DNA from: an uncultured Elusimicrobium sp.
GTDB taxonomy: Bacteria > Elusimicrobiota > Elusimicrobia > Elusimicrobiales > Elusimicrobiaceae
DNA length: 12,624 nucleotides
Direction of reading: 5' to 3'
Assembly: GCA_937891135.1 (NCBI GenBank)
Contig: CALAFB010000109.1
Location: forward strand, 1-12,624
Each line of letters starts with the position of its first letter. Within the stretch, counting starts at the first letter, position 1. Shown here piece after piece: positions 1 to 9,020 of this stretch. Below the pieces are notes generated by a model. The model was not told where the DNA came from and searched no databases. It saw only the letters and a list, made by a program, of their open reading frames with translations. The translations under genes and the position numbers were made by a program.

Positions 1-2
1 CT

Positions 3-1616
3 ATGAACGAAAAACCCGCTTTTAGAGAAATTGAACAACGCACCAACCCGCAAGGCGCGCGTAGCAATTTGCGCTTTGACCCTATGGCTAATACCGCTGT
101 TTATGGGCAAATCGGCCAAGCGGTAGGCAAAATGGGCGATGTGCTTATAAAAATGCAAGAGCGCAACGATAAATTGGCTATGGGTGCGTGGGAACAGAAA
201 CTAGCAGATGATGAGCGTACCTTAAAACTCCGGCTTGAAAATACCAATAGCCCCGAAGAAGTGGATGCTATTTACCGCGAATATGAGCAAAACACCCTTT
301 CGCAAGCCAAAGAGCGTTTAGGAAACCGTCTTTATGATAAATGGAAACGGGAAGCGGGAGATACCTATTTAGAAGTAACGCGGCAAATGAGCGAGCGCGC
401 CAAATTCCCTATCATGCAACGCAAGGGCGTTGTGGATTTGGAAGAAAATTTACGACAAGCCGCCCGCAACAGAAGCCTAGCAGATACGGAAGAAGAACGC
501 ATTAGCGCGGATAATCTTGCCATGTTAAGTATCCAATATGCGGCCTATCCGCAAGATGGCTCTCCCGCGCTTATCAATGACACTAAACGGGCGGAATTGG
601 TGCAAGCGTACAGAAATCAAGCCGATGTGTATGATGTGGAAGCGTCGGCCCGCACGGACGCTGCCGGTACTTTGAAACAATTAGCGGACGGACACTATAA
701 GTATTTAACGCCGGAGCAAATTACTTCTTTGACGCAGAAAATAAAACCGCTTGTAGATGAACAAGAGCGTACTAATCTGTATAACGGCGTAATTGGGCAG
801 AGCGAAACTGATTTACAGGGTGCTATTAAGCAACTGCACGAAAACGCGCAAAAATCGGGCGCAAAGCCACAAAATGAAAAATCGGCGGCCGATATGGTCT
901 ATGCTACTTACAACCGCAATATACAGGCTAAACGGCTTGTGCGCGAAGAAGCGGAAGCACAAGTATTGGATAACTCATATAAGCATTATTTGGCCGGAGA
1001 TACGAACGCGGCCATACAAACCGTGCTTGCTTCCACTATCCCAAATGACCGCAAACAGGCCATTATTAAAAATATGAAACAGGGCAGAATTAGCGAAACT
1101 CAACACGACAACCCCGAAACCTACAACGGTTTAATGCGCGGAATTATGGACGGCACTATTTATAATAACAACCCGATTTTGGAAGCGTTGGCGGCCGGAC
1201 AAATTAAGGAGACTTCCAAAGATGCGCTTATTCAAACGCTAACCCAACGGCAAAAGCCTTCCTATGAGTTATTACAGGAAGCCATTAAGCAAGTGGATAA
1301 GGTGTATAACAAGGGGCTTATGGGCGGGCTAACTCCGGCGGAAAGCATGGCGTTATCAAATATCCACCGCGAGTTAAATGACATGTACCTTTCTGCCGTA
1401 CAACAAAACAAAGACCTTGAAAGCATGCGGGCTTTGTTTGCGCCGGAAAATGTGCAACGCGTGGCTGATAAATATGCGGTTGGTGTAAATGACAATGTGC
1501 AAAGTTATATTGACCGCATCCAACCTAAAAAACAGACGGACGATGCGGGCGTTCCGCAGCGTTTGGACGGAGAAACCGTAGAGGCTTATTTACAGCGCGT
1601 AGGAGGTATTTTATAA
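3..1616 (+). CDS. putative phage internal virion protein (537 aa)
   Basis: I do not recognise a named family with certainty. The protein is almost wholly helical and rich in charged residues. It has a long likely coiled-coil stretch (about residues 35-155) and a segment at residues 217-239 (DAAGTLKQLADG followed by YLTPEQ) of a kind I know from phage internal virion and structural proteins. There is no signal peptide or membrane segment. The stop codon shares one base with the start of the 1933-residue protein (TAATG), so the two are likely translated together and may act together as internal or ejected virion components. The ATG at position 3 is only two bases from the window edge. No ribosome binding site is visible for it and the true start could lie upstream. 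The role is inferred mainly from context and composition. Confidence 0.55.
   Translation: MNEKPAFREIEQRTNPQGARSNLRFDPMANTAVYGQIGQAVGKMGDVLIKMQERNDKLAMGAWEQKLADDERTLKLRLENTNSPEEVDAIYREYEQNTLSQAKERLGNRLYDKWKREAGDTYLEVTRQMSERAKFPIMQRKGVVDLEENLRQAARNRSLADTEEERISADNLAMLSIQYAAYPQDGSPALINDTKRAELVQAYRNQADVYDVEASARTDAAGTLKQLADGHYKYLTPEQITSLTQKIKPLVDEQERTNLYNGVIGQSETDLQGAIKQLHENAQKSGAKPQNEKSAADMVYATYNRNIQAKRLVREEAEAQVLDNSYKHYLAGDTNAAIQTVLASTIPNDRKQAIIKNMKQGRISETQHDNPETYNGLMRGIMDGTIYNNNPILEALAAGQIKETSKDALIQTLTQRQKPSYELLQEAIKQVDKVYNKGLMGGLTPAESMALSNIHRELNDMYLSAVQQNKDLESMRALFAPENVQRVADKYAVGVNDNVQSYIDRIQPKKQTDDAGVPQRLDGETVEAYLQRVGGIL
1601..1606 (+). promoter_or_regulatory. Shine-Dalgarno site for the 1933-residue protein
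   Basis: A perfect AGGAGG sits 9 bases before the ATG at 1616. It lies inside the last codons of the preceding gene and supports the TAATG overlap start. Confidence 0.75.
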
Positions 1617-4600
1617 TGGCACAACAATTTTCTTATCAAAACTTACTGGATGCCGGATTTAGCGATATTGAAGCCCGCAAAGCCTTTACGGACAAACTGA
1701 CGGCGGCCGGATTTTCCCAAAGCGAAATAAACGCCCACTTAAACAATGTGAGCGGCGTGCGCCCCGCGTCTTTGGCCGGAGACGAACAAAATGAAGGTAT
1801 CAAAGTATGGGCGAAAAACATGGACGAATTTGCAGCGGAAGCCCATAGAACGGGTGTGAATTTGAACTTTTGGGATGCTATCCGGCGCGGGTTTGAACAA
1901 AGCGTTACGGGCATGCTTAAAGAAGGCAAATTGCCGCGCGAACTTACGCCCGAAGAAGAAGCGTCTCTTAATTTCTTTGAACGGCTTGCTATGGGTGCTA
2001 GTGAGGTTATAAGCGATACCCCCATTTATTTTGCTGGCGGTAAAGTTGGGGCGTTGGCAACGGGTGCGGCGGGTGCTGCTATTGGTACGGTTGCGCCCGG
2101 TGTTGGAAACGCCGTAGGGGGCGGGGTTGGCTTGGCTGTTGGCGGTGCGGCCGGTGCGTTTGGCTTTCATAGGGCGGCGCGTACTGTTTTAATTGATATG
2201 TACCAGCGCGGAGAAGTGGCCGATTTTGATGAATTAGTTTATCGTGTAACGCACGCTTCCAAAGAGTTTGGAAAAGGCGCGGCGGTTGGTGCTGTTGTGG
2301 GTGGAGCGGGAAAAGCGGCGGCGGTAGGCAGTAAAGCCCTTAAAGGGGCGGCTGCCGCGCGTACCGGCTCAAGTGCCATGGCATTAAATGCGGGTGCAAA
2401 AGTTGCTCCCGTTGGAAGTGAGATTTTGGGGCTTACTGTTGCGGGTGCGGCTGTTGAAGGGCAAGTACCGACTGCCCAAGATTTCGTAGATAGTGCCGCC
2501 ATGATTTTAACACTCAAAGGCGTACACAAGGCGGGTGGTGCGGCTACCAACAAACTCAAAAATACCGTTGTCAATAATTTGTATAGCCGTTTTATTGAGA
2601 ACGGAGAACACCCCGCCGATGTGATAAAAAAAGCAACCAATGACCCGTTAGAACTGCAAAAGGTTTTAGAAGAAAAACGGAAGGTAAGAGACGGATATGA
2701 AGAAGTTAAATTTAAGCCGTTAGAAGGCACACGGGAAGGCAAGGATGACGCGCTTGTTAAATTGCTTTCCGGCGGGATTAAGGAATACATTATTAACCGG
2801 GGAGCAGCCATTAAAGACCCAAAAACAGGGGATATTATTGTGCAAGGGCCGGAGTTGGCAAAAGCAACCGGCACGAATAGGAATTTTGGCTTTTCCAAAA
2901 TGATTTTTAAGCATGGTATCACAGCGGAAGAAGCGCAGTTGTTGCCCGAAATTGTACGCGACTACAACCCTATTACGGAAGGTAAAGACACCGTTTTTCG
3001 TATTCCAAAAGACGAAAACCACAATTACAGAATTGTTTTTAAGGAAAACAAAGACGGAGAAAACCGGCTAATTACCATGATGACGGAACGGGTAAGCAAG
3101 AAAAACCCAAAAGAATTATCCACAAAAAAAGAAGTTGCAATCTCTGCGGCCGCTTCTGCACACGGCGAAAAACTGGATACTTCCACACAGGATACTGTCC
3201 GGGATGGGTTTGCGCCCGATGTGCGTGCTAATGAAAACATTAACACCACGCCCGAAAGTGCAACTTCTACTGATAGTATAGCGAAAAAAGCGGCAGAAAT
3301 CAAGGGGCAACTTAATCCTACCGAACAACCGCAAGCGGATAAGCAAAACGCATCCGCTCCCGCCCCCACGCATAATTTGGAAGATTTGCACAAAAAATTT
3401 AGAGAAAAATACCCAACCGCTGACGCGGGAGACAGAGAAACCTTAATAGGTTTTCTGCTCCAAGAACTGACCCCGGAAGCGTTAGAAGTACCGCAAACGG
3501 GCCAAGTAAAGGCTGGGGATTTGGTACTCATTAAACGCGGTAAAAAGTTGGCTTTCAAGGAAGTTACCAGCGCACAAGGAGACGCGCTTAAACTGGACGG
3601 CTCTACCAAAATGTTTTTTACAAAAGATGTACTTGTGCCAAATAAGGCTTTTACGGTTGTTAGAGAAAACGGAAAATCTTATTTTGACTGGCCGAAACTC
3701 AATGCGTTAAGCAAGGAACGCTTGGGGGTTGACGATAAGACATTTAATAGCATGCGCGAGTGGTTGGAACGGGAAAACCCCATTTCTACCGCCGGAACAG
3801 CCACAGGGCCGGAAGATGGGCCGAAATACAATTACAAGGTTGTAAAAGCGGAGCGCGCGGGTTTAACACAAGCCCAGCGTGAACACATTGCACAGGAAAT
3901 TATAAACAATGTAGAAGGTAGTTTATTTAGCCGTTTTGATGTAAAGAAAACCAATAGCGACCGGCCCTATACGGCCAACCATAATGCCTATTGGGTGGAC
4001 GATACGGGCAAATCTTCTTCTTTGCCGAAAACAGCGCAAGAACAAGCCAAACGCTACCGCTCTAACCCGCAAGAATACATTAAAGTTAGCATCCCTGACA
4101 CAAAGGCCACTTTGACCGTGCGCAAAGACCCGCTTGCGGTGCGGGCTTTGTTCAAGGAGTTGGGCATTTCTATCACGGCCAAAAAAGAGTATGCGGCGGA
4201 TAAAATGTATAGCACGGGCGGCGGAGACTTTGCTGCCAGCGCACCCGCGCAAGAAGATTTATTTGCTTATAAACAGCCCGGATATAATTACAGGGTGCAA
4301 TTCCCGTTTGAGCCGAAAGATACTTTGCCCAGCGGGAAAGTATCGGCGGAAGATGCTACCGCAAAGCGTAGCATTATTGAAAGTCTGCAAAAGGTGTTTA
4401 ATGTGCCTGTGCGGGGTTGGAAAGTACCCCGTCAAGGACGCGGGGCTATGGGGTTGTTCTATTCCAAGCCGGAAATGATACGCGTTAAATACGCCAATGA
4501 TTTAACAACTACCGTGCATGAGTTAGGGCATTATTTGGAAAAAAAGATGTACGGAAAGGTTGCCAGCGACGATACCAATACTTACTATGAAGAACTGCAC

Positions 4601-7417
4601 AAATTCGCTACCAAGCCGCGCGGCGGGGCTACCAAACACAAAATAGCAGCGGAAGGGTTTGCGCAATTCCTATCCACTTATGTTGTAAATCCCAAAGTGG
4701 CAAAGGAAGGTGCGCCTATGTTCTATAACCGCTTTGAGAGCGATTTGCGGGAGAAAGAGCCGGAAATTTACCGAGCCTTGCAAGATGCCCGCGCGCAAGT
4801 AGAAAAGTTTGTAAAACAGCCCGCCGTCATGGAAGTATTAAGCAATGTATCCGTGCGAGACAATGGCAAGCCCACGCTTACAGCGGCGGAAAAATGGCGC
4901 GCGATAAAGAACTATGTAAAAGTAAAATGGTTTGACGATAAAGCCCCTCTTTTGCGTGTGGTGGAGCAACTGGAAAGAGAGAGCGGGAAGAAAATTGATT
5001 TTGCCAATAACCCCTATTATTTGGCCCGTTTGTTCCCCGGTTGGGTAGGACGGGCAGAGGCGTTTGTGGAACATGGCACTTTTGATTATAACACGCTCCA
5101 AGATACAGGCAAATCTCTAAAAGCCATTTTACAACCCGTAGAGAATTTAGACGAGTTGCGGGCTTATTTGGTATCTAAACGCGCTTTGGAAATTGCCAAA
5201 CGCGACCCAACAAAAGATATGTCCGGCATCCGGCCGGAAGCCGCCTTACAAACCGTTAAAGAGTTGGAAGGAAAATATAAGGGCGTTGCGGAAGAATTAT
5301 ACAACTACCAAAACGCACTTCTTAAATACCAACTTGACGGAGGTTTAATTAGCGAAGAAACCTATTTGAAAGTGCTTAAAAACAACAAAAGCCGCGTGCC
5401 TTTTTACCGCGTCATGGAAGATGGCAAAGATTATGCGCTTGGGTCTAGGGTGCTATCCGGCAAGCAAGTATTAAAACGCTTGAAAGGGTCTAGCCGTACC
5501 ATTATTGACCCGTTGGAAAGCATTATTAAAGACACCTACGAAACGATTAACGCGGTAGAGCGTAACCGCGTGGGGCAAGCACTCGCAAACTTGGCCGAAA
5601 TGGAAGGAGCGGGCAAATTTGTTTTCCGTATTGATAACCCCGTAAAAACCGTAACTTCGTTTGATGACGGGTTGGAGCATTTTACGGCTTCACAAACCAT
5701 AGACAAAAACAACCAAATTAAAGTTTTTGAGCATGGCAAGGCCCGTATTTACGAAGTTGACAAAGAAGTTGCCGCGCTTATCAATGGCTTAAACCCCAAT
5801 GAAGCAAATGCCTTCTTGTGTATTGCCGGGTTTTTTACGCAGTCTTTGCGCGCGGGTGCAACAATATACAATTTGTCTTTTTCGCCTAGAAACTTAATGC
5901 GGGATATTCAATTTGCTTTTACGAATACCACCTCTAAATTTAACCCCTTCAAAAGCATAATCGGCAATTTCAAAACTGCCATTACAAAGGATGAGGCATA
6001 CTGGCAGTTTAAGAAAGCGGGAGCAGACCAAGCGTCGTTTTTCTCGGTTGACCGTAATTCCTTGCAAAAAGAACTGTTGACGCTTGAACAAACGGGATAT
6101 GTTAAAAGCGTGTGGAACTTGGTAACGGCCAAAGAGTTTGCCGCCGCTTGGGAAGCGGGCGTATTAGAGCCTTTGCGCTACCCCGGAGAAGTTAGCGAAT
6201 TATCTACACGGCTTGGAGAGTTTAAGAGCAGTATTAAGCAACACGGCACTTCCAAAGAAGGGTTAGAACAAGCCGCCTACAACGCACGCAACATTACTAT
6301 TGACTTTGCGCGGGCCGGTATTCACGGGCGCGCTTTGAATATGGTATCGGCATTTTTTAACGCCAATGCGCAAGGTGCAGATAAAACGGTAGAAACATTG
6401 CGTCTGCATCCGCTTAAAACGCTTTCTTTCTTGGGTACGCTGGGTATTTTGGAAGCCCTTATCAATTATGACTGGAAAAACGGAAAAGAAGATGCGGATA
6501 TTGCCGAAGTGAACAGAGCGCAACGCAACCTCAATTATGTGTTTAAGGTGGGAGACACCATTTACAGAGTGCCCAAAGAGCAGCAAATCGGCATTGTCTC
6601 TACGCTGTTTAGCCAAATGACAACCGCCGCATTGGACGCAATGAACAAAAACGAGCGCGATGACTTTATGCGTAACGCCGCAAGCGCGTTTGCTAATGAG
6701 TTTGATATGAACCCGATGCCAAACGCGTTGGCCGTTCCTATTGAACTATGGGCCAATAAGTCATTTTTCTTTAACCGCTCCATTGTGCCAGCGGCGGCAG
6801 AAAATGTATTGCCGGAATACCAATACACCCAAAAAACAACCGAACTGACAAAATTTATTTCATCAAAATTGGGCGGTTGGGTAGGCAAAGAAAATACTTT
6901 TTCTCCGGCCAAGGCGGAGTACCTTGTGCGTGGTTGGACGGGCGGCGTGGGTACGGCTATTTTGCAAGCCACCGATTTTGCTTGCCGTAAAGCGGGCATT
7001 GTACCCGACCCCGTAAAACCCGCCGCAACTGTTAATGATATTCCGTTTGTGCGCGCGTTTGTTATCCGGCATCCAAGCAGTAGCCCGGAAAGCGTACAGA
7101 GGTTTTATGACGAATACAAAAACCGCATGGAGAAATACAACAGTTTTAAGGCTATGGGTAAGCAAATGAATATAGGGGAATATAACGCCTTAACCCCTTA
7201 TGCGGCTTACGGCGGGCTTAATGCTATTTATCGTGGCATGAGCGAAAACAGCGCGGCTATCCGCAACATTTACAATAACCCGGAAATGAGCGCGGACGAA
7301 AAACGCCAAAACATAGACCAACTTTATTTAGTCCAACTGGAACAAGCAAAAGCCGGACTTGGGCTGATTAAACAGTTAGACGAAGAAATAAAAAATAACA
7401 AAGGAGCGCAAGAATGA
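1616..7417 (+). CDS. giant multidomain phage virion protein: polyvalent type with metallopeptidase and LPD38-like regions (1933 aa)
   Basis: Seen in order: a doubled AGFS-x-x-E helical motif (residues 13-42); Gly/Ala-rich hydrophobic segments (about 138-186 and 220-310) that could insert into membrane; a region at about 415-495 (FKHGI with H433, then beta strands ending RLITMMTERV) resembling the barnase/EndoU/ColicinE5/RelE-like nucleases of phage polyvalent proteins; a low-complexity linker (about 510-585); a small beta-rich segment (about 630-672); a zinc-peptidase motif HELGH (H968, E969, H972) with a candidate third ligand E1013 in AAEGFAQF; and a long helical C-terminus (about 1395-1600, with SPRNLMRDIQ and NITIDFARAG) resembling LPD38. 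Such proteins are known from phages and are thought to enter the cell with the DNA. The start is backed by AGGAGG. The stop overlaps the fibre gene by ATGA. Domain names come from memory of the families and were not searched. Confidence 0.7.
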   Translation: MAQQFSYQNLLDAGFSDIEARKAFTDKLTAAGFSQSEINAHLNNVSGVRPASLAGDEQNEGIKVWAKNMDEFAAEAHRTGVNLNFWDAIRRGFEQSVTGMLKEGKLPRELTPEEEASLNFFERLAMGASEVISDTPIYFAGGKVGALATGAAGAAIGTVAPGVGNAVGGGVGLAVGGAAGAFGFHRAARTVLIDMYQRGEVADFDELVYRVTHASKEFGKGAAVGAVVGGAGKAAAVGSKALKGAAAARTGSSAMALNAGAKVAPVGSEILGLTVAGAAVEGQVPTAQDFVDSAAMILTLKGVHKAGGAATNKLKNTVVNNLYSRFIENGEHPADVIKKATNDPLELQKVLEEKRKVRDGYEEVKFKPLEGTREGKDDALVKLLSGGIKEYIINRGAAIKDPKTGDIIVQGPELAKATGTNRNFGFSKMIFKHGITAEEAQLLPEIVRDYNPITEGKDTVFRIPKDENHNYRIVFKENKDGENRLITMMTERVSKKNPKELSTKKEVAISAAASAHGEKLDTSTQDTVRDGFAPDVRANENINTTPESATSTDSIAKKAAEIKGQLNPTEQPQADKQNASAPAPTHNLEDLHKKFREKYPTADAGDRETLIGFLLQELTPEALEVPQTGQVKAGDLVLIKRGKKLAFKEVTSAQGDALKLDGSTKMFFTKDVLVPNKAFTVVRENGKSYFDWPKLNALSKERLGVDDKTFNSMREWLERENPISTAGTATGPEDGPKYNYKVVKAERAGLTQAQREHIAQEIINNVEGSLFSRFDVKKTNSDRPYTANHNAYWVDDTGKSSSLPKTAQEQAKRYRSNPQEYIKVSIPDTKATLTVRKDPLAVRALFKELGISITAKKEYAADKMYSTGGGDFAASAPAQEDLFAYKQPGYNYRVQFPFEPKDTLPSGKVSAEDATAKRSIIESLQKVFNVPVRGWKVPRQGRGAMGLFYSKPEMIRVKYANDLTTTVHELGHYLEKKMYGKVASDDTNTYYEELHKFATKPRGGATKHKIAAEGFAQFLSTYVVNPKVAKEGAPMFYNRFESDLREKEPEIYRALQDARAQVEKFVKQPAVMEVLSNVSVRDNGKPTLTAAEKWRAIKNYVKVKWFDDKAPLLRVVEQLERESGKKIDFANNPYYLARLFPGWVGRAEAFVEHGTFDYNTLQDTGKSLKAILQPVENLDELRAYLVSKRALEIAKRDPTKDMSGIRPEAALQTVKELEGKYKGVAEELYNYQNALLKYQLDGGLISEETYLKVLKNNKSRVPFYRVMEDGKDYALGSRVLSGKQVLKRLKGSSRTIIDPLESIIKDTYETINAVERNRVGQALANLAEMEGAGKFVFRIDNPVKTVTSFDDGLEHFTASQTIDKNNQIKVFEHGKARIYEVDKEVAALINGLNPNEANAFLCIAGFFTQSLRAGATIYNLSFSPRNLMRDIQFAFTNTTSKFNPFKSIIGNFKTAITKDEAYWQFKKAGADQASFFSVDRNSLQKELLTLEQTGYVKSVWNLVTAKEFAAAWEAGVLEPLRYPGEVSELSTRLGEFKSSIKQHGTSKEGLEQAAYNARNITIDFARAGIHGRALNMVSAFFNANAQGADKTVETLRLHPLKTLSFLGTLGILEALINYDWKNGKEDADIAEVNRAQRNLNYVFKVGDTIYRVPKEQQIGIVSTLFSQMTTAALDAMNKNERDDFMRNAASAFANEFDMNPMPNALAVPIELWANKSFFFNRSIVPAAAENVLPEYQYTQKTTELTKFISSKLGGWVGKENTFSPAKAEYLVRGWTGGVGTAILQATDFACRKAGIVPDPVKPAATVNDIPFVRAFVIRHPSSSPESVQRFYDEYKNRMEKYNSFKAMGKQMNIGEYNALTPYAAYGGLNAIYRGMSENSAAIRNIYNNPEMSADEKRQNIDQLYLVQLEQAKAGLGLIKQLDEEIKNNKGAQE

Positions 7418-8994
7418 TAAGCAATGAACGCGTAAAGCATGTATTTAGCGGAAACGGAACTAGCACCACTTTCCAAATTCCGTTTGACTTCTTCAAAAAT
7501 ACAGCGGGCGTATTTGATAAAAACATACAAATATCCGTTATTTTGAGAAGCACAACCGGCACCGAAACCGTACTTACGGAAGATACCGATTACGAGGTTA
7601 CAACCTATGACCCAAGCGACAGCGGAAGCAGCGGATACTCCGGCTATGTGCATGTATTTACCGCTCCTGCTGTTGGCGAAAAATTGGTTATTATGCGCGA
7701 TGTTCCGTTTGTGCAACAGTTGCACCTTGAAGAAGGAAGGGAAATAGGGCGTGTTGAACTGGAAGCCGCGCTTGATAAGGTTGTGATGACCTTGCAACAA
7801 TTAAACGAAAAATTGGGCCGCGCTATTTGTTATAAGCCCAGCACCACCGACGGACAAATTGACGCGGATGCGTATCTTGCTAACTTGCAAGCCTTATTTA
7901 CAGAAGGGGCGCAAACGGTGGAAGCCGCTGCCGCTGATGCGGTAAGCGCATGCGAAGGATATGCCAGCACTTGCCAAACAAAAGCGCAAGCGTCCATAGA
8001 AGCCTTTAATGCAACGGTGCAACGCATGACAACTGCTATTACAGCGGCTACCAATGCGGAAAGTTCGGCCAATGCCGCAGAACGTGCGCGCGACCTTGCG
8101 CTTGAATACAAAGGGGCGGCAGAAACAGCGGCCACCCATGCAGGAACAAGTGAAACTAATGCAAGTGGGTACAAAGACGATGCTGCTTCTAGCGCGACTT
8201 CTGCACAAAACATTTTAGATGAAATCCGCAACCGCACGCCTAAAAACTTTGAATTTGTGGCGGGTACAGCGGACGTAACCACGGGATATACGGGAAGTTT
8301 GACGGATTTTGAAACCGGCATTACGGGGCTTGTGAATATGTCTTTGGATGTGCATATTGCGGGCGTGCATAAAACGCGTACAAATCCATCCCAATACAGC
8401 GTAAGCGGAAGCAAAGTTATTTTCCCTTCCGGCGCGGTAACAAGCGGGCAAAGCGTAAGTATTTATGTAAATGGCAATTTACCCAACGATGACATCCCCG
8501 AAGCAAGTACCACCGTTAAGGGTGTTGTGCAGTTGGCTACCGATGCCGAAGTTACAGCGGGAACAAATACCAGCAAAGCCATAACCCCCAAACAACTTGC
8601 GGATGTGGCAAATGCTAAACAAGACGCTCTGCCGGATGGTACAACCGGCTATTATCTTAAAAAGACGGCAACAGGCACGGAATGGGCCTCCGTAGCCGCC
8701 GCAAGCGGATTGACGGGCGTTGTCGTGGTAAATTCTAGCGGTATATCAAAAGCGGCCGCCACGGGGCATTTTAGAACGAATATCGGTACAACGGCGGATA
8801 TTAAGTTTATCACGCTTGAACTTGGAAATGCAAGCGGTACTTTGTGGAAATTGGCTACATATTCCTCTGCCGCTTGGTCTGACCGCAGCGGGAATTTCGT
8901 AACTATCTGGCATGACATTGATACGCGGGATTTTACGGAAACCACGCTGCTTGACGGCGATACTTATTGCCGGAAAATTACAGTTTGGTATTAA
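7414..8994 (+). CDS. tail fibre protein with T7-fibre-like N-terminus (526 aa)
   Basis: Residues 1-140 resemble the N-terminal tail-attachment domain of T7-like fibres (FSGNGTSTTFQIPFDFF, then a beta-rich part, then LEAALDKVVMTLQQL). An Ala-rich helical stalk follows (about 150-270) and then a beta-rich section (about 278-355). Residues 368-398 match the short phage fibre repeat of the type GVVQLATDAEVTAG...KAITPKQLA. The C-terminus (about 465-526) is a small beta-rich tip. The gene starts by ATGA overlap with the preceding gene and has AAGGAG 7 bases upstream (7401-7406). It lies directly before the DGR target gene, whose N-terminus carries the same fibre repeat. This suggests that this protein builds the shaft or adaptor and the target protein forms the variable tip. 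Confidence 0.8.
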   Translation: MISNERVKHVFSGNGTSTTFQIPFDFFKNTAGVFDKNIQISVILRSTTGTETVLTEDTDYEVTTYDPSDSGSSGYSGYVHVFTAPAVGEKLVIMRDVPFVQQLHLEEGREIGRVELEAALDKVVMTLQQLNEKLGRAICYKPSTTDGQIDADAYLANLQALFTEGAQTVEAAAADAVSACEGYASTCQTKAQASIEAFNATVQRMTTAITAATNAESSANAAERARDLALEYKGAAETAATHAGTSETNASGYKDDAASSATSAQNILDEIRNRTPKNFEFVAGTADVTTGYTGSLTDFETGITGLVNMSLDVHIAGVHKTRTNPSQYSVSGSKVIFPSGAVTSGQSVSIYVNGNLPNDDIPEASTTVKGVVQLATDAEVTAGTNTSKAITPKQLADVANAKQDALPDGTTGYYLKKTATGTEWASVAAASGLTGVVVVNSSGISKAAATGHFRTNIGTTADIKFITLELGNASGTLWKLATYSSAAWSDRSGNFVTIWHDIDTRDFTETTLLDGDTYCRKITVWY

Positions 8995-9006
8995 AAATTA
9001 AGAATA

Positions 9007-9011
9007 AGGAG
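9007..9011 (+). promoter_or_regulatory. Shine-Dalgarno site for the DGR target gene
   Basis: AGGAG lies 9 bases before the ATG at 9021 in a 26-base A-rich gap after the fibre gene. A nearer ATG at 9014 is in the wrong frame, so the site selects 9021. Confidence 0.7.
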
Positions 9012-9020
9012 AAATGACTT

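Noticed and set aside
2239..2922. 227-codon open frame on the - strand opposite the 1933-residue gene
   Set aside because: It is a shadow of biased codon use in a well-supported + strand gene, with no recognisable motif and no matching neighbours.
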